This document shows, in pieces, positions 17,252 through 27,208 of a DNA stretch of 64,000 nucleotides. The translations under genes and the position numbers were made by a program. The stretch is from Bacteroidales bacterium. Its GTDB lineage: Bacteria > Bacteroidota > Bacteroidia > Bacteroidales > Salinivirgaceae. Numbering within the stretch: the stretch's first letter is position 1; each line of letters opens with the position of its first letter. The stretch lies in NCBI GenBank assembly GCA_012519055.1, contig JAAYQU010000014.1, positions 1 to 64,000 of the forward strand, read 5' to 3'. The notes under the pieces were generated by a model. That model made no database searches and was not told the DNA's origin. It worked only from the letters and a program-made list of their open reading frames with translations.

Positions 17252-19297
17252 TTAATTTAATCCTAAGCTTTTAATATAAGCTTCGTTGTTCGAGGGTCGT
17301 CCTAAAAACTCTTCAACAGCTTTTACAGCGTCACGTTGTTTGCCGTTTGATAAAATAAGTTTGCGGAAGCGTAAACCTGTGTTTAAATCGAGTAAGCCGT
17401 TTTTCTCGAACTCGGTGAACATATCTTGTGCGTAAACCTCTGCCCATAAGTACCCGTAGTAGTAAACTGGGTGCGTGTTTATATGTATCCAGCTTGCTTG
17501 TGGGTGTGTTCCCTCGACGTAGAAATTCATAATACCGAGCTCTTCGTCAATTTTACGCCATAACTCATCGGTGTCTAACGGTTTTTCAGGATTGTATAAG
17601 TTGTATAGGTTCATATCGTAAATGCAGTTCCTTAATGAGTTTAGTGCAAAATAGCCCGATGATACATTTTTCGCAGATACCATATTGTCAAACAACTCTT
17701 TAGGCAACACTTCGTTGGTTTTATAGTGTTTTGCAAAACGTTTCAGAATGTCGTAATCCCAAGTCCAGTTTTCGAATATTTGTGACATCGATTCTACAAA
17801 ATCGGTTTTTGCTCTGGCTTGTAGTGCAAATTCGCCGTCGTATGACATTCCATCAACAATGTGCCCAAACTCGTGAAACAGTGTATTAAGCTCTTTGAAG
17901 CTTATAAGCGATGGCAATTCGTCTGTTGCAGGAGTGAAATTTCCTAACAGCATTGAAATGGGTATTTCATATTCCCCTTCTGTTTTTTTGCCAGCTGTTA
18001 GACGTACACCATAAAACCACGACTCTTTATTTGGACGAGGGAACAGATCCAAGTAAACGCGACCTTTTAATGTGTTGTTGTCATATACGTCGTACATCAA
18101 AACATCGGGGTGCCAAACCGAAGCGTTTTCGATTTTGCGGAACTCAAGTCCTAACAGTTCGTTGAAAATATCAAGTATCCCCTGTAAACACTGATCCATT
18201 GGCAAATATTCTCTTACCTTTTCGTAATCGACATCAAACTTTGTTTTTAGAATCTGATTGTTGTAGTAGGCTATATCCCACGGTTCGAGTTTACAGTTTT
18301 TGTTACCAGTTTCGGCAGCTTTTACTTGCCTTAGTTCTTCAATGTCTGCTTTGGCTTTTGGTTTGGCTCTTTCAACCAAATCGTTAATAAAGCTCCATAC
18401 CGTTTCAGGATCTTTTGCCATTTTGGGGACTAAATTGTAATCTGCGTAGGTTTCATATCCCATTACTTGTGCAAGTTGGTAACGCTTTTGAACCAAGTTG
18501 TTTAGTATATCCAAGTTTTTGTCGGCTGCACGTGTGTTGTATTTTACGAAAAACTCTTTGCGAGTATTCTCACATGCTGCGTTTTTCAAAATCGGGTCGC
18601 GAGTGGCGTTGATAACAGGTATTTCGTAGCTGTTGTCCGTCTTTTTGTATGTGTTTTTGAAATTTTCGGGAAGACCTTCGGCTCCTTTTTCATCAACAAC
18701 AACTGTTTCGCTTGCCGAGTTCATGTTGTTGGAATATTCTGATGTTAAAAGACCAATCTCTTTTGTTAACTTTTCATATTCAGCAAGTTTCTCTCCGTCT
18801 AAGTTTACACCAGATTGGGTAAAATGCAGAATCAAATCGTCAACGAATATTTTTCTGTGTCCTTGCAAGCTTTTGTACTCATCTGTTGACAGGAAAGCTT
18901 GCATTTTGTTGAAAATCTGTTTGTTTGAATAGAGTGTTGTCGATAGAGAATCGAGAGCTAAATGCCCTTTCAAACCAACTTCTCGCGATAGTGAATCGGG
19001 AGATGTCCAGTAGAGCATAAAACAGTTGTTGTCTGCGGTGTAAATTGTGCTGTAAATGTCATCTAAAGCAACAAAAATGTTGTCAAAAGTAATTTCATTG
19101 CAATTCTTCAACTGTTCAATTGCTTCGCTCATAGTTTTAAGCGTGTGATTTGCATAATCTTCAATGTCCTGGGCTGTGATTTTTGCATAGTCGATAGGTT
19201 GATTATCCTTGACAAAGAAGGGGTTTTTGGAACTTTGGTCTTGAGGCGAACAAGCCACCAAAATAGAGAACATAAGTAGATAGTTAATAAATTTCAT
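17252..19297 (-). CDS. M3-family metallopeptidase lipoprotein (Dcp/oligopeptidase-like)
   Basis: This is a zinc peptidase of the thimet-oligopeptidase (M3) family. HEFGH at 475-479 gives two zinc ligands and the catalytic Glu; the third ligand is probably E502 in DFVES. The start at 19297 gives MKFINYLLMFSILVACS with a lipobox ending at Cys16, so the enzyme is a lipoprotein facing the periplasm rather than the cytoplasmic form known from E. coli. Length (681 residues) fits the family. It probably trims short peptides taken up through the outer membrane. It has its own promoter box (19334-19341) and terminator. Confidence 0.93.
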   Translation of the reverse strand: MKFINYLLMFSILVACSPQDQSSKNPFFVKDNQPIDYAKITAQDIEDYANHTLKTMSEAIEQLKNCNEITFDNIFVALDDIYSTIYTADNNCFMLYWTSPDSLSREVGLKGHLALDSLSTTLYSNKQIFNKMQAFLSTDEYKSLQGHRKIFVDDLILHFTQSGVNLDGEKLAEYEKLTKEIGLLTSEYSNNMNSASETVVVDEKGAEGLPENFKNTYKKTDNSYEIPVINATRDPILKNAACENTRKEFFVKYNTRAADKNLDILNNLVQKRYQLAQVMGYETYADYNLVPKMAKDPETVWSFINDLVERAKPKAKADIEELRQVKAAETGNKNCKLEPWDIAYYNNQILKTKFDVDYEKVREYLPMDQCLQGILDIFNELLGLEFRKIENASVWHPDVLMYDVYDNNTLKGRVYLDLFPRPNKESWFYGVRLTAGKKTEGEYEIPISMLLGNFTPATDELPSLISFKELNTLFHEFGHIVDGMSYDGEFALQARAKTDFVESMSQIFENWTWDYDILKRFAKHYKTNEVLPKELFDNMVSAKNVSSGYFALNSLRNCIYDMNLYNLYNPEKPLDTDELWRKIDEELGIMNFYVEGTHPQASWIHINTHPVYYYGYLWAEVYAQDMFTEFEKNGLLDLNTGLRFRKLILSNGKQRDAVKAVEEFLGRPSNNEAYIKSLGLN

Positions 19298-19333
19298 AGG
19301 TTGCTTATTTATTGATTTTATTAAAACAAAGCT

Positions 19334-19341
19334 CAAATTTA
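19334..19341 (-). promoter_or_regulatory. -7 promoter box of the M3 peptidase gene
   Basis: Minus strand TAAATTTG, exact TAnnTTTG match, 37 bp before the ATG at 19297. The longer reading from 19336 begins inside the box. Confidence 0.65.
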
Positions 19342-19407
19342 CCCATTTTTTACGTTAAATATCATAACACCGACACAAAATCGAAAATAAAGTGGCCCTG
19401 ATTTTGT

Positions 19408-19415
19408 TAACTTTG
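19408..19415 (+). promoter_or_regulatory. -7 promoter box of the MFS transporter gene
   Basis: TAACTTTG, exact TAnnTTTG match, 21 bp before the ATG at 19436. Confidence 0.65.
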
Positions 19416-19435
19416 CCGTTTATAAACTATAATCA

Positions 19436-20584
19436 ATGGGACATTTAAGACAAAACCCTATGTACAAGTATCTTATGATGCTTGTTATTACGGCAAGTGC
19501 AGGATTACAGGGTTGGACAGTTCTTTACACAAATTTTGCCAAAGAAGTGGCAGGTGTTAATGGGTTTCAAATGGGTGTTTTACAGTCGGTTAGGGAGCTT
19601 CCCGGGTTTCTTACTTTCTTGGCTATTTATGTTATGCTCGTTGTTAGGGAGCATCGTCTTTCGGCATGGTCAGTTATGTTAATGGGATTTGGTATTGCTA
19701 TAACAGGTTTTTTTACGTCTTTTGGCGGAATTATTTTTGCAACTCTTGTAATGTCAATAGGTTTTCATTTTTTTGAAACAACTAACAAGTCGCTTACAGT
19801 CCAGCACTTTAATCAATCCGACACTGCAACTGTTTTTGCACGATTACGGGGTTACGGAGCATTAGCAAACATAGCTGTTGGAGCATTTGTTTGGGTTTTG
19901 ACAGTTGTTTTACCATACAAAACAATCTTTCTTCTGTTGGGAATTTTCGTTTTTGCTTCAGGACTTTATATGCTTATTAAAGATCCATTGAAAATAACGA
20001 AAGAGTATCAGGTGAAAAAGTTGGTAATTAAGAAGAAATATTGGCTTTATTATGTTTTAAATTTTATGACGGGAGCAAGGAGACAAGTGTTTACGGTTTT
20101 TGCCATATTTCTGTTGGTAGAGCGTTTTGAGCTTGGTGTTTCTACAGTTGCAGGGATATATGTCGTAAACTATGCTCTAACATTTTTGTTAAATCCGCAA
20201 ATATCGAAAGCGATTGATAAATACGGCGAGCGTGTTGTGCTATCGTTAGAAAGCATTAGCCTTATAGTTGTGTTTTTGGGCTATGCTTTTATTCCAAATG
20301 TTTATGTGGTTGTTGGTTTGTTTATGCTTGACAGTGTTTTTATGAATTTCAGTATTGGTATTAATACATATTTGCAGAAAACTGCTGATAAAAAGGATTT
20401 AGGTTCCTTGACAGCTGTTGGATTTACTATAAACCACATATCAGCAGTTATCATCCCCCTTTTTGGAGGCGCGCTATGGCTTATAGACAGAAAACTGCCC
20501 TTTTTGATTGGGGCGGGGCTGACTGTGGTTTCGTTTATGTTTATACGGAAAATAAAGGTAAAAGCAATTAGCAATGTGCAATGA
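19436..20584 (+). CDS. Major facilitator superfamily transporter
   Basis: The 382-residue protein is almost wholly hydrophobic, with about 12 predicted membrane helices in two halves separated by a basic loop (about 180-205, ITKEYQVKKLVIKKKYW). The substrate is unknown and no enzyme gene is adjacent. The last codons (KAISNVQ and the stop) lie inside a CAATTAGCAATGTGCAATGA repeat, so the natural C-terminus may have been altered when the repeat arrived. It is transcribed alone from the box at 19408. Confidence 0.85.
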   Translation: MGHLRQNPMYKYLMMLVITASAGLQGWTVLYTNFAKEVAGVNGFQMGVLQSVRELPGFLTFLAIYVMLVVREHRLSAWSVMLMGFGIAITGFFTSFGGIIFATLVMSIGFHFFETTNKSLTVQHFNQSDTATVFARLRGYGALANIAVGAFVWVLTVVLPYKTIFLLLGIFVFASGLYMLIKDPLKITKEYQVKKLVIKKKYWLYYVLNFMTGARRQVFTVFAIFLLVERFELGVSTVAGIYVVNYALTFLLNPQISKAIDKYGERVVLSLESISLIVVFLGYAFIPNVYVVVGLFMLDSVFMNFSIGINTYLQKTADKKDLGSLTAVGFTINHISAVIIPLFGGALWLIDRKLPFLIGAGLTVVSFMFIRKIKVKAISNVQ

Positions 20585-20913
20585 ACAATTAACAATTAGT
20601 ACACAGAGTATCAATCAATTGCCACGATTTTTAAGTCGTTGATAAGGTTGACACAAATATTTTTTGGGCTTAAGCCCTTAATCAATTAGCAATTAGTAAT
20701 GCTTGCACTGAACGATGCCGAAGTGTGCAATGAACAGTTGAACGTGGGTGATATGGATTTGATGTTAGTGCGAGTGTTTTGGATGTAGAGACGGAGCATG
20801 CTCCGTCTCTACGTTGAAAACATTGCCTACGCGAACAATGTACAATCTACAGTATTGAATCTCCTTGCCCTAAAAGGCACGGATATTGAAATGCGGTTTG
20901 TGGGTTTAACTGC
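20585..20913. repeat. Intergenic repeat cluster between MFS gene and asnS
   Basis: The CAATTAGCAATGTGCAAT family appears twice: at about 20570-20605, overlapping the MFS stop, and at 20690-20745. The perfect 28-bp palindrome follows at 20785-20812. No gene is supported. Confidence 0.7.
20785..20812. repeat. Perfect 28-bp palindrome, copy 1 (asnS 3' side)
   Basis: The half-site GTAGAGACGGAGCA is followed directly by its reverse complement. The same 28 bases occur at 22390-22417. There is no T-tract, so it is not an intrinsic terminator. Confidence 0.9.
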
Positions 20914-22356
20914 TTAAAACTCAGCGTTTTTTGGTGTTCTTGGAAATGGAATCACGTCACGGATATTGCCCATTCCTGTTACAAATAGCATTAGCCGTTC
21001 GAAGCCCAAACCATAGCCCGAGTGAACAACAGTGCCAAATCTGCGTGTATCTAAGTACCACCACATTGACTCAATTGGAATGTTCATCTCTTTCATTCGT
21101 GTGGTTAGTTTGTCTAAATCCTCTTCACGTTGTGAGCCTCCGATAATTTCGCCGATTTGTGGAAACAGAACGTCCATAGCGGCAACTGTTTTGCCATCAG
21201 GGTTTTGCTTCATGTAAAATGCTTTTATCTCTTTCGGATAATCGGTAAGAATAACAGGTTTTTTGAAATGCTTTTCTACTAAATATCTCTCATGTTCGGA
21301 TTGTAGGTCGGCTCCCCACTCTTTGATTGGGTAGGCGAAACGGTTTTTCTTTTGGTCGGGGCTGTTTTTTAAAATATCGATAGCCTCGGTGTAGGTAATT
21401 CTCTCGAACTTATTGTCTAAAACAAACCTTAATTTTTCCCTTAAAGTCATTGCAGAGCGTTCGTTTTGGGGCTTCTCTTTCTCTTCGTTGATTAAACGTT
21501 GTTCAAGAAATTCCAAATCTTCTGCGCAATTGTCTAAAGCATACTGTACCAAGTATTTAAGCATATCTTCGGCTAAATCCATATTGTCGTGGATATCGGC
21601 GAAAGCTACTTCTGGTTCAATCATCCAGAATTCGGCTAAGTGGCGGCTTGTGTTTGAGTTTTCAGCTCTAAACGTTGGTCCGAAGGTATAAATTTGCGAT
21701 AGAGCTAAAGCAGCAAGTTCACCCTCTAATTGTCCGCTAACTGTGAGGTATGTTTCGCGACCAAAGAAATCTTCACTCCAATCTATCTCTTTTTGAGGTG
21801 TGCGAGGTGGATTATTTATGTCGAATGTGGTCACTTGGAACATTTCTCCTGCCCCTTCGCAGTCACTGGCTGTAATTATTGGCGTATGAACGTTGTAAAA
21901 ACCACGGTCATTGAAAAACTTGTGTATTGCAAATATCATGTGGTGTCGAACTCTGCTAATTGCGCCAAACAGATTGGTTCGGAATCGCAGATGAGCGTTC
22001 TCTCTTAAAAACTCTAAAGAGTGGCGTTTTGCCTGCATAGGGTATAAGTCGGGGTCAGAGTCGCCCAAAACTTCGATTTTTATGGCTTGTACCTCATTTT
22101 TTTGACCTTTCCCCATTGACTCCACTAACTTGCCCACAACAGAAATAGATGTGCCTGTGTGGATACGGCTAAATATATCTTCATTAATTGTAGAAAAATC
22201 GGCAACAATTTGTGCATTACGTAAACACGAACCATCGTTAAGAGCGATAAAGGCTACGTTTTTGCTTACGCGGACAGTTCTAACCCATCCCATTACAACA
22301 ACTTCACTTCCAAAATCTTCGGAGTTTGTTAGTTCTGAAACTTTTATTCTTTTCAT
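20914..22356 (-). CDS. asnS: Asparaginyl-tRNA synthetase
   Basis: This class II synthetase charges tRNA-Asn. The N-terminal OB-fold anticodon-binding domain (about 1-110, [21 protein letters not shown]) is followed by the catalytic core. Motif 2 is near [21 protein letters not shown], and motif 3 ([11 protein letters not shown]) ends in the AsnRS/AspRS-type tail [23 protein letters not shown] marks AsnRS rather than AspRS. The length, 480 residues, is normal. The gene is bracketed by identical 28-bp palindromes and has no visible -7 box. Confidence 0.96.
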   Translation of the reverse strand: MKRIKVSELTNSEDFGSEVVVMGWVRTVRVSKNVAFIALNDGSCLRNAQIVADFSTINEDIFSRIHTGTSISVVGKLVESMGKGQKNEVQAIKIEVLGDSDPDLYPMQAKRHSLEFLRENAHLRFRTNLFGAISRVRHHMIFAIHKFFNDRGFYNVHTPIITASDCEGAGEMFQVTTFDINNPPRTPQKEIDWSEDFFGRETYLTVSGQLEGELAALALSQIYTFGPTFRAENSNTSRHLAEFWMIEPEVAFADIHDNMDLAEDMLKYLVQYALDNCAEDLEFLEQRLINEEKEKPQNERSAMTLREKLRFVLDNKFERITYTEAIDILKNSPDQKKNRFAYPIKEWGADLQSEHERYLVEKHFKKPVILTDYPKEIKAFYMKQNPDGKTVAAMDVLFPQIGEIIGGSQREEDLDKLTTRMKEMNIPIESMWWYLDTRRFGTVVHSGYGLGFERLMLFVTGMGNIRDVIPFPRTPKNAEF

Positions 22357-22389
22357 ATTTTTATTCTTTTTTCGTTAAAAGGTTGTAAT

Positions 22390-22417
22390 GTAGAGACGGA
22401 GCATGCTCCGTCTCTAC
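22390..22417. repeat. Perfect 28-bp palindrome, copy 2 (asnS 5' side)
   Basis: Identical over all 28 bases to 20785-20812, with AT as the preceding two bases at both sites. It lies between the asnS start and the cysS stop. Confidence 0.9.
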
Positions 22418-22449
22418 TTAGTGTGTTTTATTTATAGGGGTTTATCTTG

Positions 22450-23928
22450 TTATGATAATTCCCATTCACAACCATCTTTTGTATCTTTTAATGTTATTCC
22501 AATATTGAGCATTTGGTCTCTAATTTTGTCAGAAGTGGCATAATCTTTTCTTGCTTTTGCCTCACTTCGCAGTTGAATCATCATTGAAACCAATTGATTA
22601 ATTCGTTCACGATCGTTGCTGTTTTCATCAGAGGCTTTTAATCCTAAAATATCGTAAACAAAGGTGTTAATTGTTTTCTTTAAAATCTCTTTATCTCCTT
22701 TGGTAATTTTTAATGTACCGTCTGCTATACTGTTAATTGCTTTGGCTGCGTTGAAAAGGTGCGATATTAAAATTGGAGAATTAAGATCGTCAAGAATCGC
22801 TTCCCAGCACTCATCACGGAGCTTTTGAACTTCGTAAGTTGAAGAAGTTGACTCAGGTAAATTGTTTATTCTGTTTACTGCACGCATTAAGCGTTCAAGA
22901 CCCTTTTCGGCTGCCTGTAATCCCTCGTTGCTAAAATCGAGAGTGTTGCGATAGTGGCTTTGCAAGACGAAAAATCGAATGGTCATTGGGTCGTAAGCCT
23001 TTTCTAACAGAGTGTGTTCGCCGCTGAAAAGCTCTGTAAGTTTTATAACGTTGTTATAGCTTTTACCCATTTTTTTGCCGTTAATGGTAATCATGTTGTT
23101 ATGAACCCAATATCTTGCCATAACCTTTCCGCTGTGGCAGACACTGCTTTGTGCAATCTCGCTCTCGTGGTGTGGAAACTGCAAATCCATTCCTCCGCCG
23201 TGAATATCGAACTGATCTCCCAAATATTTATGGCTCATTGCCGAGCACTCAATATGCCATCCGGGGAACCCTTCGCCCCAAGGACTTTGCCAACGCATAA
23301 TATGTTCGGCGGGTGCTTTTTTCCATAGTGCAAAATCAGCTTTATTGCGTTTTTCGTCTTGTCCGTCGAGTTCGCGCGTTGTCTCTAACATATCTTCCAA
23401 AACTCTGCCACTTAACTTGCCATAAGGTACTTCGGACTTATATTCGGCAACATATTTTTTCAGATCGAAATAAACGTTTCCATTGATTTCGTAGGCGTAC
23501 CCTTCCGCCAGAATTTTTTTAATCATCTCGATTTGTTCGATAATATGCCCTGTAGCTGTTGGTTCGATCGTTGGGTCGATATTGTTAAACTGTCGCATTG
23601 CCCAATGAAACAGATTGGTATATTTTGTAACCAACTCCATTGGCTCAAGCTTTTCGAGTATGGCTTTACTACTAATTTTATCTTCCCCCTCGCGTCCCTC
23701 TTCCTCGAAATGCCCTGCATCAGTTATGTTTCTCACATATCGAACTTTGTTTCCCATGTGCGTTAACAATCTGTAAAGCAAATCGAATGTGATATAAGGG
23801 CGAGCATGTCCCAAATGGCTTTCCCCGCTAACCGTAGGTCCGCAGACGTACATTCCAACGTGACCTTTGGTTATCGACTCAAACTTCTCTTTTTTGCGAC
23901 TTAGCGTGTTGTATAAAACCAAATCCAT
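22450..23928 (-). CDS. cysS: Cysteinyl-tRNA synthetase
   Basis: This class I synthetase charges tRNA-Cys. With the start at 23928 (MDLVLYNT, 492 residues) the zinc-site Cys29 lies in YVCGPTV, the HIGH-type motif is HLGH (38-41), and the KMSKS-type loop is KMGKS (286-290). The substrate-binding [10 protein letters not shown] is present. The longer reading starts at a TTG inside a perfect -7 box, which decides for the ATG at 23928. It is not in an operon with asnS. Confidence 0.96.
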   Translation of the reverse strand: MDLVLYNTLSRKKEKFESITKGHVGMYVCGPTVSGESHLGHARPYITFDLLYRLLTHMGNKVRYVRNITDAGHFEEEGREGEDKISSKAILEKLEPMELVTKYTNLFHWAMRQFNNIDPTIEPTATGHIIEQIEMIKKILAEGYAYEINGNVYFDLKKYVAEYKSEVPYGKLSGRVLEDMLETTRELDGQDEKRNKADFALWKKAPAEHIMRWQSPWGEGFPGWHIECSAMSHKYLGDQFDIHGGGMDLQFPHHESEIAQSSVCHSGKVMARYWVHNNMITINGKKMGKSYNNVIKLTELFSGEHTLLEKAYDPMTIRFFVLQSHYRNTLDFSNEGLQAAEKGLERLMRAVNRINNLPESTSSTYEVQKLRDECWEAILDDLNSPILISHLFNAAKAINSIADGTLKITKGDKEILKKTINTFVYDILGLKASDENSNDRERINQLVSMMIQLRSEAKARKDYATSDKIRDQMLNIGITLKDTKDGCEWELS

Positions 23929-23958
23929 AGTAAAAATTCCTCTGTTTAAAATTTTGTG

Positions 23959-23966
23959 CAAAGATA
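23959..23966 (-). promoter_or_regulatory. -7 promoter box of cysS
   Basis: Minus strand TATCTTTG, exact TAnnTTTG match, 31 bp before the ATG and between the pgm stop and cysS. Confidence 0.7.
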
Positions 23967-23974
23967 CAGTTTTG

Positions 23975-25321
23975 TTAATTAAATGTTTGAATAATATTCT
24001 TAACAGTCTCTATTTTTTCATCAAGTAATTTGCGTGATTTTGCTTCGGCTATAAAACGCAAGTATGGTTCAGTATTCGATGGGCGTATATTGAACCACCA
24101 ATCGGGGAATTCAACACGGTATCCGTCAAAATCCATTATAGCTGTTGGCGTTTCGAGTTTGATGAAATGGTTTTTTACAGCATCCATAGCCTCTTTTTTC
24201 TTGTCGATTTTGAAATTTATTTCGCCCGAATTGGCATAGGTTTCAATTTTCGCAATTGCTTGTGAAAAGGTGACTCCTTGTTGCTTGAATTTTTTTATTA
24301 CATTCATAATCAATATACAAGCCAATAAGCCCGAGTCGGAATAGAAAAAATCGCGAAAATAGTAGTGTCCTGCTAACTCTCCGCCGTAGATACCGTTAAT
24401 TTCGCGTAATTTAGGAGCAGCAAAGGCGCGACCAACACGCCATGTGTGCATTTTTCCACCCATTGGCAAAAGATACTCCCCAACAGCCTTTGATGTACGA
24501 ATATCCTGAATAACGTACCCTTTTTCGCCTCGCTCCTCCAAAAAGTAATGACCTAAGAGTGCTATCATAAGGTCTGGCGATACAAAACGGCTATTCTCAT
24601 CGACGAACATAACTCTGTCACCATCGCCATCGAAGATTATTCCCAAATCGCTTTTGTTTTCTTTAACAGCTTTTTGCAAATCGACAACATTTTTTAAATC
24701 TAGCGGATTCGGCGCGTGGTTTGGAAACGTTCCGTCGATATCTTCGTACAGAAATTTTGGGGAATTGCCAAAAATATCGCGAATAAGTAAGCCTGCCATT
24801 CCGTTTGAACAATCAATTGTGACGTTCATTTCTGAATAATCGGTTATGTACTGTTTCAAAAAGCTTAGATATTGCTCTTTGACCTCAAAATCAACTATTT
24901 TACCCTTTTGTTTTGCAGGGGTTATTGGGGCGTCTTCGGTGATTTTATCTCTTATTATGTTTAATCCGGTGTCTAATCCAACAGGGAGGGCGTTTTCGCG
25001 CGAAACTTTCATTCCATTATACTCACGTGGATTGTGCGAGGCTGTAATCTGCACTGATGCTTTAAAACCATGTTTGGCTGTGGCAAAATATACCATTGGC
25101 GTGGTAGACAAGCCAATGTTATAAACATCGGCACCTGCATCGACAATGCCTCTACTCAGATATTCATATATTTCGGGCGATGATGTGCGAGCATCGCGTC
25201 CTACTAATACCTTGTTGGTTTTTAGCAAGTTAACCAAATGGAATCCTATTTTGTATGCATCGTCACGATTAAAATCTCTGTTATATACCCCTCTGATATC
25301 GTATGCGTGAAATGCTCCCAT
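23975..25321 (-). CDS. Phosphoglucomutase/phosphomannomutase (ManB/AlgC type)
   Basis: The enzyme interconverts hexose 6-phosphates and 1-phosphates, feeding sugar-nucleotide synthesis. From ATG 25321 (448 residues) the phosphoserine loop is [13 protein letters not shown] with S95, the Mg site is DGDGDR at 231-236, the sugar-binding loop is [10 protein letters not shown], and the phosphate-binding tail is [10 protein letters not shown]. Such enzymes supply glucose-1-P or mannose-1-P for the polysaccharide made by the locus downstream, which is an inference. Substrate preference cannot be told from sequence alone. The longer reading from 25444 is rejected because a -7 box lies at 25366-25373. 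Confidence 0.92.
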   Translation of the reverse strand: MGAFHAYDIRGVYNRDFNRDDAYKIGFHLVNLLKTNKVLVGRDARTSSPEIYEYLSRGIVDAGADVYNIGLSTTPMVYFATAKHGFKASVQITASHNPREYNGMKVSRENALPVGLDTGLNIIRDKITEDAPITPAKQKGKIVDFEVKEQYLSFLKQYITDYSEMNVTIDCSNGMAGLLIRDIFGNSPKFLYEDIDGTFPNHAPNPLDLKNVVDLQKAVKENKSDLGIIFDGDGDRVMFVDENSRFVSPDLMIALLGHYFLEERGEKGYVIQDIRTSKAVGEYLLPMGGKMHTWRVGRAFAAPKLREINGIYGGELAGHYYFRDFFYSDSGLLACILIMNVIKKFKQQGVTFSQAIAKIETYANSGEINFKIDKKKEAMDAVKNHFIKLETPTAIMDFDGYRVEFPDWWFNIRPSNTEPYLRFIAEAKSRKLLDEKIETVKNIIQTFN

Positions 25322-25365
25322 AATTTTTACGTTTAATAATGATTTTAATTCAAGTTTAGGAATGA

Positions 25366-25373
25366 CAAAGTTA
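25366..25373 (-). promoter_or_regulatory. -7 promoter box of the phosphohexomutase gene
   Basis: Minus strand TAACTTTG, exact TAnnTTTG match, 45 bp before the ATG at 25321. Confidence 0.65.
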
Positions 25374-25871
25374 GTGATTATTTGCTTCGGCTTGTAGGAT
25401 ATTGTATGAATATTAGTTGTGTGTGGGCTTGAAATGGCAATCATTATACGAAAAGTTTTTCATTTGTTATAATATAATTAATTCAAACAAAAATCAATTA
25501 TGTTTGTTTGTCTTATTCTTAAAAACATTTGTAATTGTGATTGGTCTTACTTTTTTATTATTTTAATATCAAAATACTGATTTTGTATAAGACTCGTATT
25601 GTTATGACGTGAATATGAGATATTCATCTACTAAAATAGTTGGTTAACATTTAAAAAAGTGCAACTTATAAAATATGCATAAAGAGCTAAAATATAATAC
25701 CAATAAGCGCAAATGTAAGATATACAGTGATTTGCAGGTAAATATACTACAGATTGTTTTTTTTATTTAAGGTTTTGGAGAAACACCAAAACACCTTAGT
25801 TGTCATAAATATTTGCTAATATTGCAGGGGAGTGCTTTTTATTTAATTTAACTTATTTAAACATTTATATT
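25374..25871. other. AT-rich divergent intergenic space, no gene seen
   Basis: About 500 bp separate two divergent genes. There is a weak -7-like box TAATATTG at 25817-25824 (7 of 8 to TAnnTTTG) before the chemoreceptor gene, and a loose CAAACAAA ... TTTGTTTG inverted repeat near 25485-25512. Its length suggests regulation, but no operator was identified. Confidence 0.4.
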
Positions 25872-26987
25872 ATGAGTGATTTAACATTTTTTCTTATTCT
25901 AATGTTTGCTGCAATTATAACGGTAGTTCCTGTGTTGTTGGTAGTGTTTCGTAAATCGTTTCTAAGAATAGCTTTTGTAGTAATTGCTTTTATAATTGTA
26001 CTTACTGCCATTGCTGGTTATGTTGCGCCTGTTTTTGGTAATTGGGTGATGTGGATAACGATACCCTCGATTATAACAATTGGATTTACAGCTTTTTTTA
26101 TTATTTTACGTATGGTGCAAAAACCTATACGTGAGCTTATTTCGGCAATGGAGGAGCTGGCAAACACTGGAGACTTCACAGTGCGCGCTTCTAAAAGCTT
26201 TACCCAGCGTATTGATGAAATAGGTCAGTTAACACGTGCATTTGAGGGAGTGGTGATAGAGACTCACAAAATTTTGCAGGAAAGTAATAATGTATCGCAC
26301 ACGCTAATTGAAGCGAGCGAACAGTTTAAAGTCCAATCTAATTATATTGCAACCAGAGCAAACGATCAATCTGCGTCTACTGAGCAAATTTCGTCGGCAA
26401 TGGAAGAGATGTCTAGCAACATAAATCAAAACTTAGAAAATGCAAATCAAAGTGCCAATGTTGGGAAGCAGGTAAACGTTGAAGTGAAAGAGGTTAGTGA
26501 GGCGTTTAATAGAACCTCAAAGGCAATGGATCACATTCGCGAAAAGACAGTCAATGTAAGTGAAATAGCCCGTAAAATTAATGTATTAGCAATAAACGCA
26601 GCAATTGAAGCTGCCAGAGCCGGAGAGTATGGAAGAGGTTTTGCAGTGGTAGCGGCTGAAGTGCGACATTTGGCTGACCAAAGTCAAAAGGCATCTAATG
26701 AGATTGATGGTATTTCACAAGAAAGTGCCAAAGCTGTGGAGGAGATGGGGTTGAAGCTTGATACCGTTGTGCCAAATATACAAAAGGTTGTTGCCATGAT
26801 TAATGAAATTGCAGCAGCGAGTGGAGAGCAACGACAAGGAGCTGAACAGATTAGCACCGCGCTAAACCAGTTAGTGCAGATTACTAACGAAAACTCAAGT
26901 ACCTCGGAAGAGCTTAGCGCAGGAGCTGAACAGTTGGTTGATTTGGCGAACACCATGGGGCAGACGCTGACTAGGTTTACAATATAA
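25872..26987 (+). CDS. Methyl-accepting chemotaxis-type protein without a periplasmic sensor domain
   Basis: Three membrane helices (about 5-26, 31-52, 58-82) separated by very short loops lead into a HAMP-like segment (about 83-135) and an MCP signalling coil. The hairpin tip is conserved ([20 protein letters not shown] and following [14 protein letters not shown], about 236-268). No ligand-binding domain and no CheB/CheR-docking pentapeptide are present. No che gene is adjacent. It may sense something within the membrane or act as a signalling scaffold. A terminator follows. Confidence 0.85.
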   Translation: MSDLTFFLILMFAAIITVVPVLLVVFRKSFLRIAFVVIAFIIVLTAIAGYVAPVFGNWVMWITIPSIITIGFTAFFIILRMVQKPIRELISAMEELANTGDFTVRASKSFTQRIDEIGQLTRAFEGVVIETHKILQESNNVSHTLIEASEQFKVQSNYIATRANDQSASTEQISSAMEEMSSNINQNLENANQSANVGKQVNVEVKEVSEAFNRTSKAMDHIREKTVNVSEIARKINVLAINAAIEAARAGEYGRGFAVVAAEVRHLADQSQKASNEIDGISQESAKAVEEMGLKLDTVVPNIQKVVAMINEIAAASGEQRQGAEQISTALNQLVQITNENSSTSEELSAGAEQLVDLANTMGQTLTRFTI

Positions 26988-27021
26988 CGCAAACAGATAA
27001 TAAAAATTAAACAATTAAGTT

Positions 27022-27059
27022 ACACCGCATAGGCATAAATGCTTTTGCGGTGTTTTTTT
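27022..27059 (+). terminator. Rho-independent terminator after the chemoreceptor gene
   Basis: ACACCGCA (27022-27029) pairs with TGCGGTGT (27046-27053), with a small nested GCAT/ATGC stem in the loop, followed by a run of seven T. Confidence 0.9.
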
Positions 27060-27208
27060 GTCTGTATGTTACATCGCAGCAGTTGAGACGCCATGCTATG
27101 GTGTCTATACAAAAAAACGTGTATTATTTTTAATTTTTTTGATTAAAAATGTTCTAATTATCATTATCAGGTTGTATATTGTAGGGCATTAATCAAAACA
27201 TTAGAGTT

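Noticed and set aside
20785-22417. 28-bp palindromes as intrinsic terminators of asnS or cysS
   Set aside because: Neither copy is followed by a T-tract on either strand, and identical sequence at both sites argues for a repeat element.
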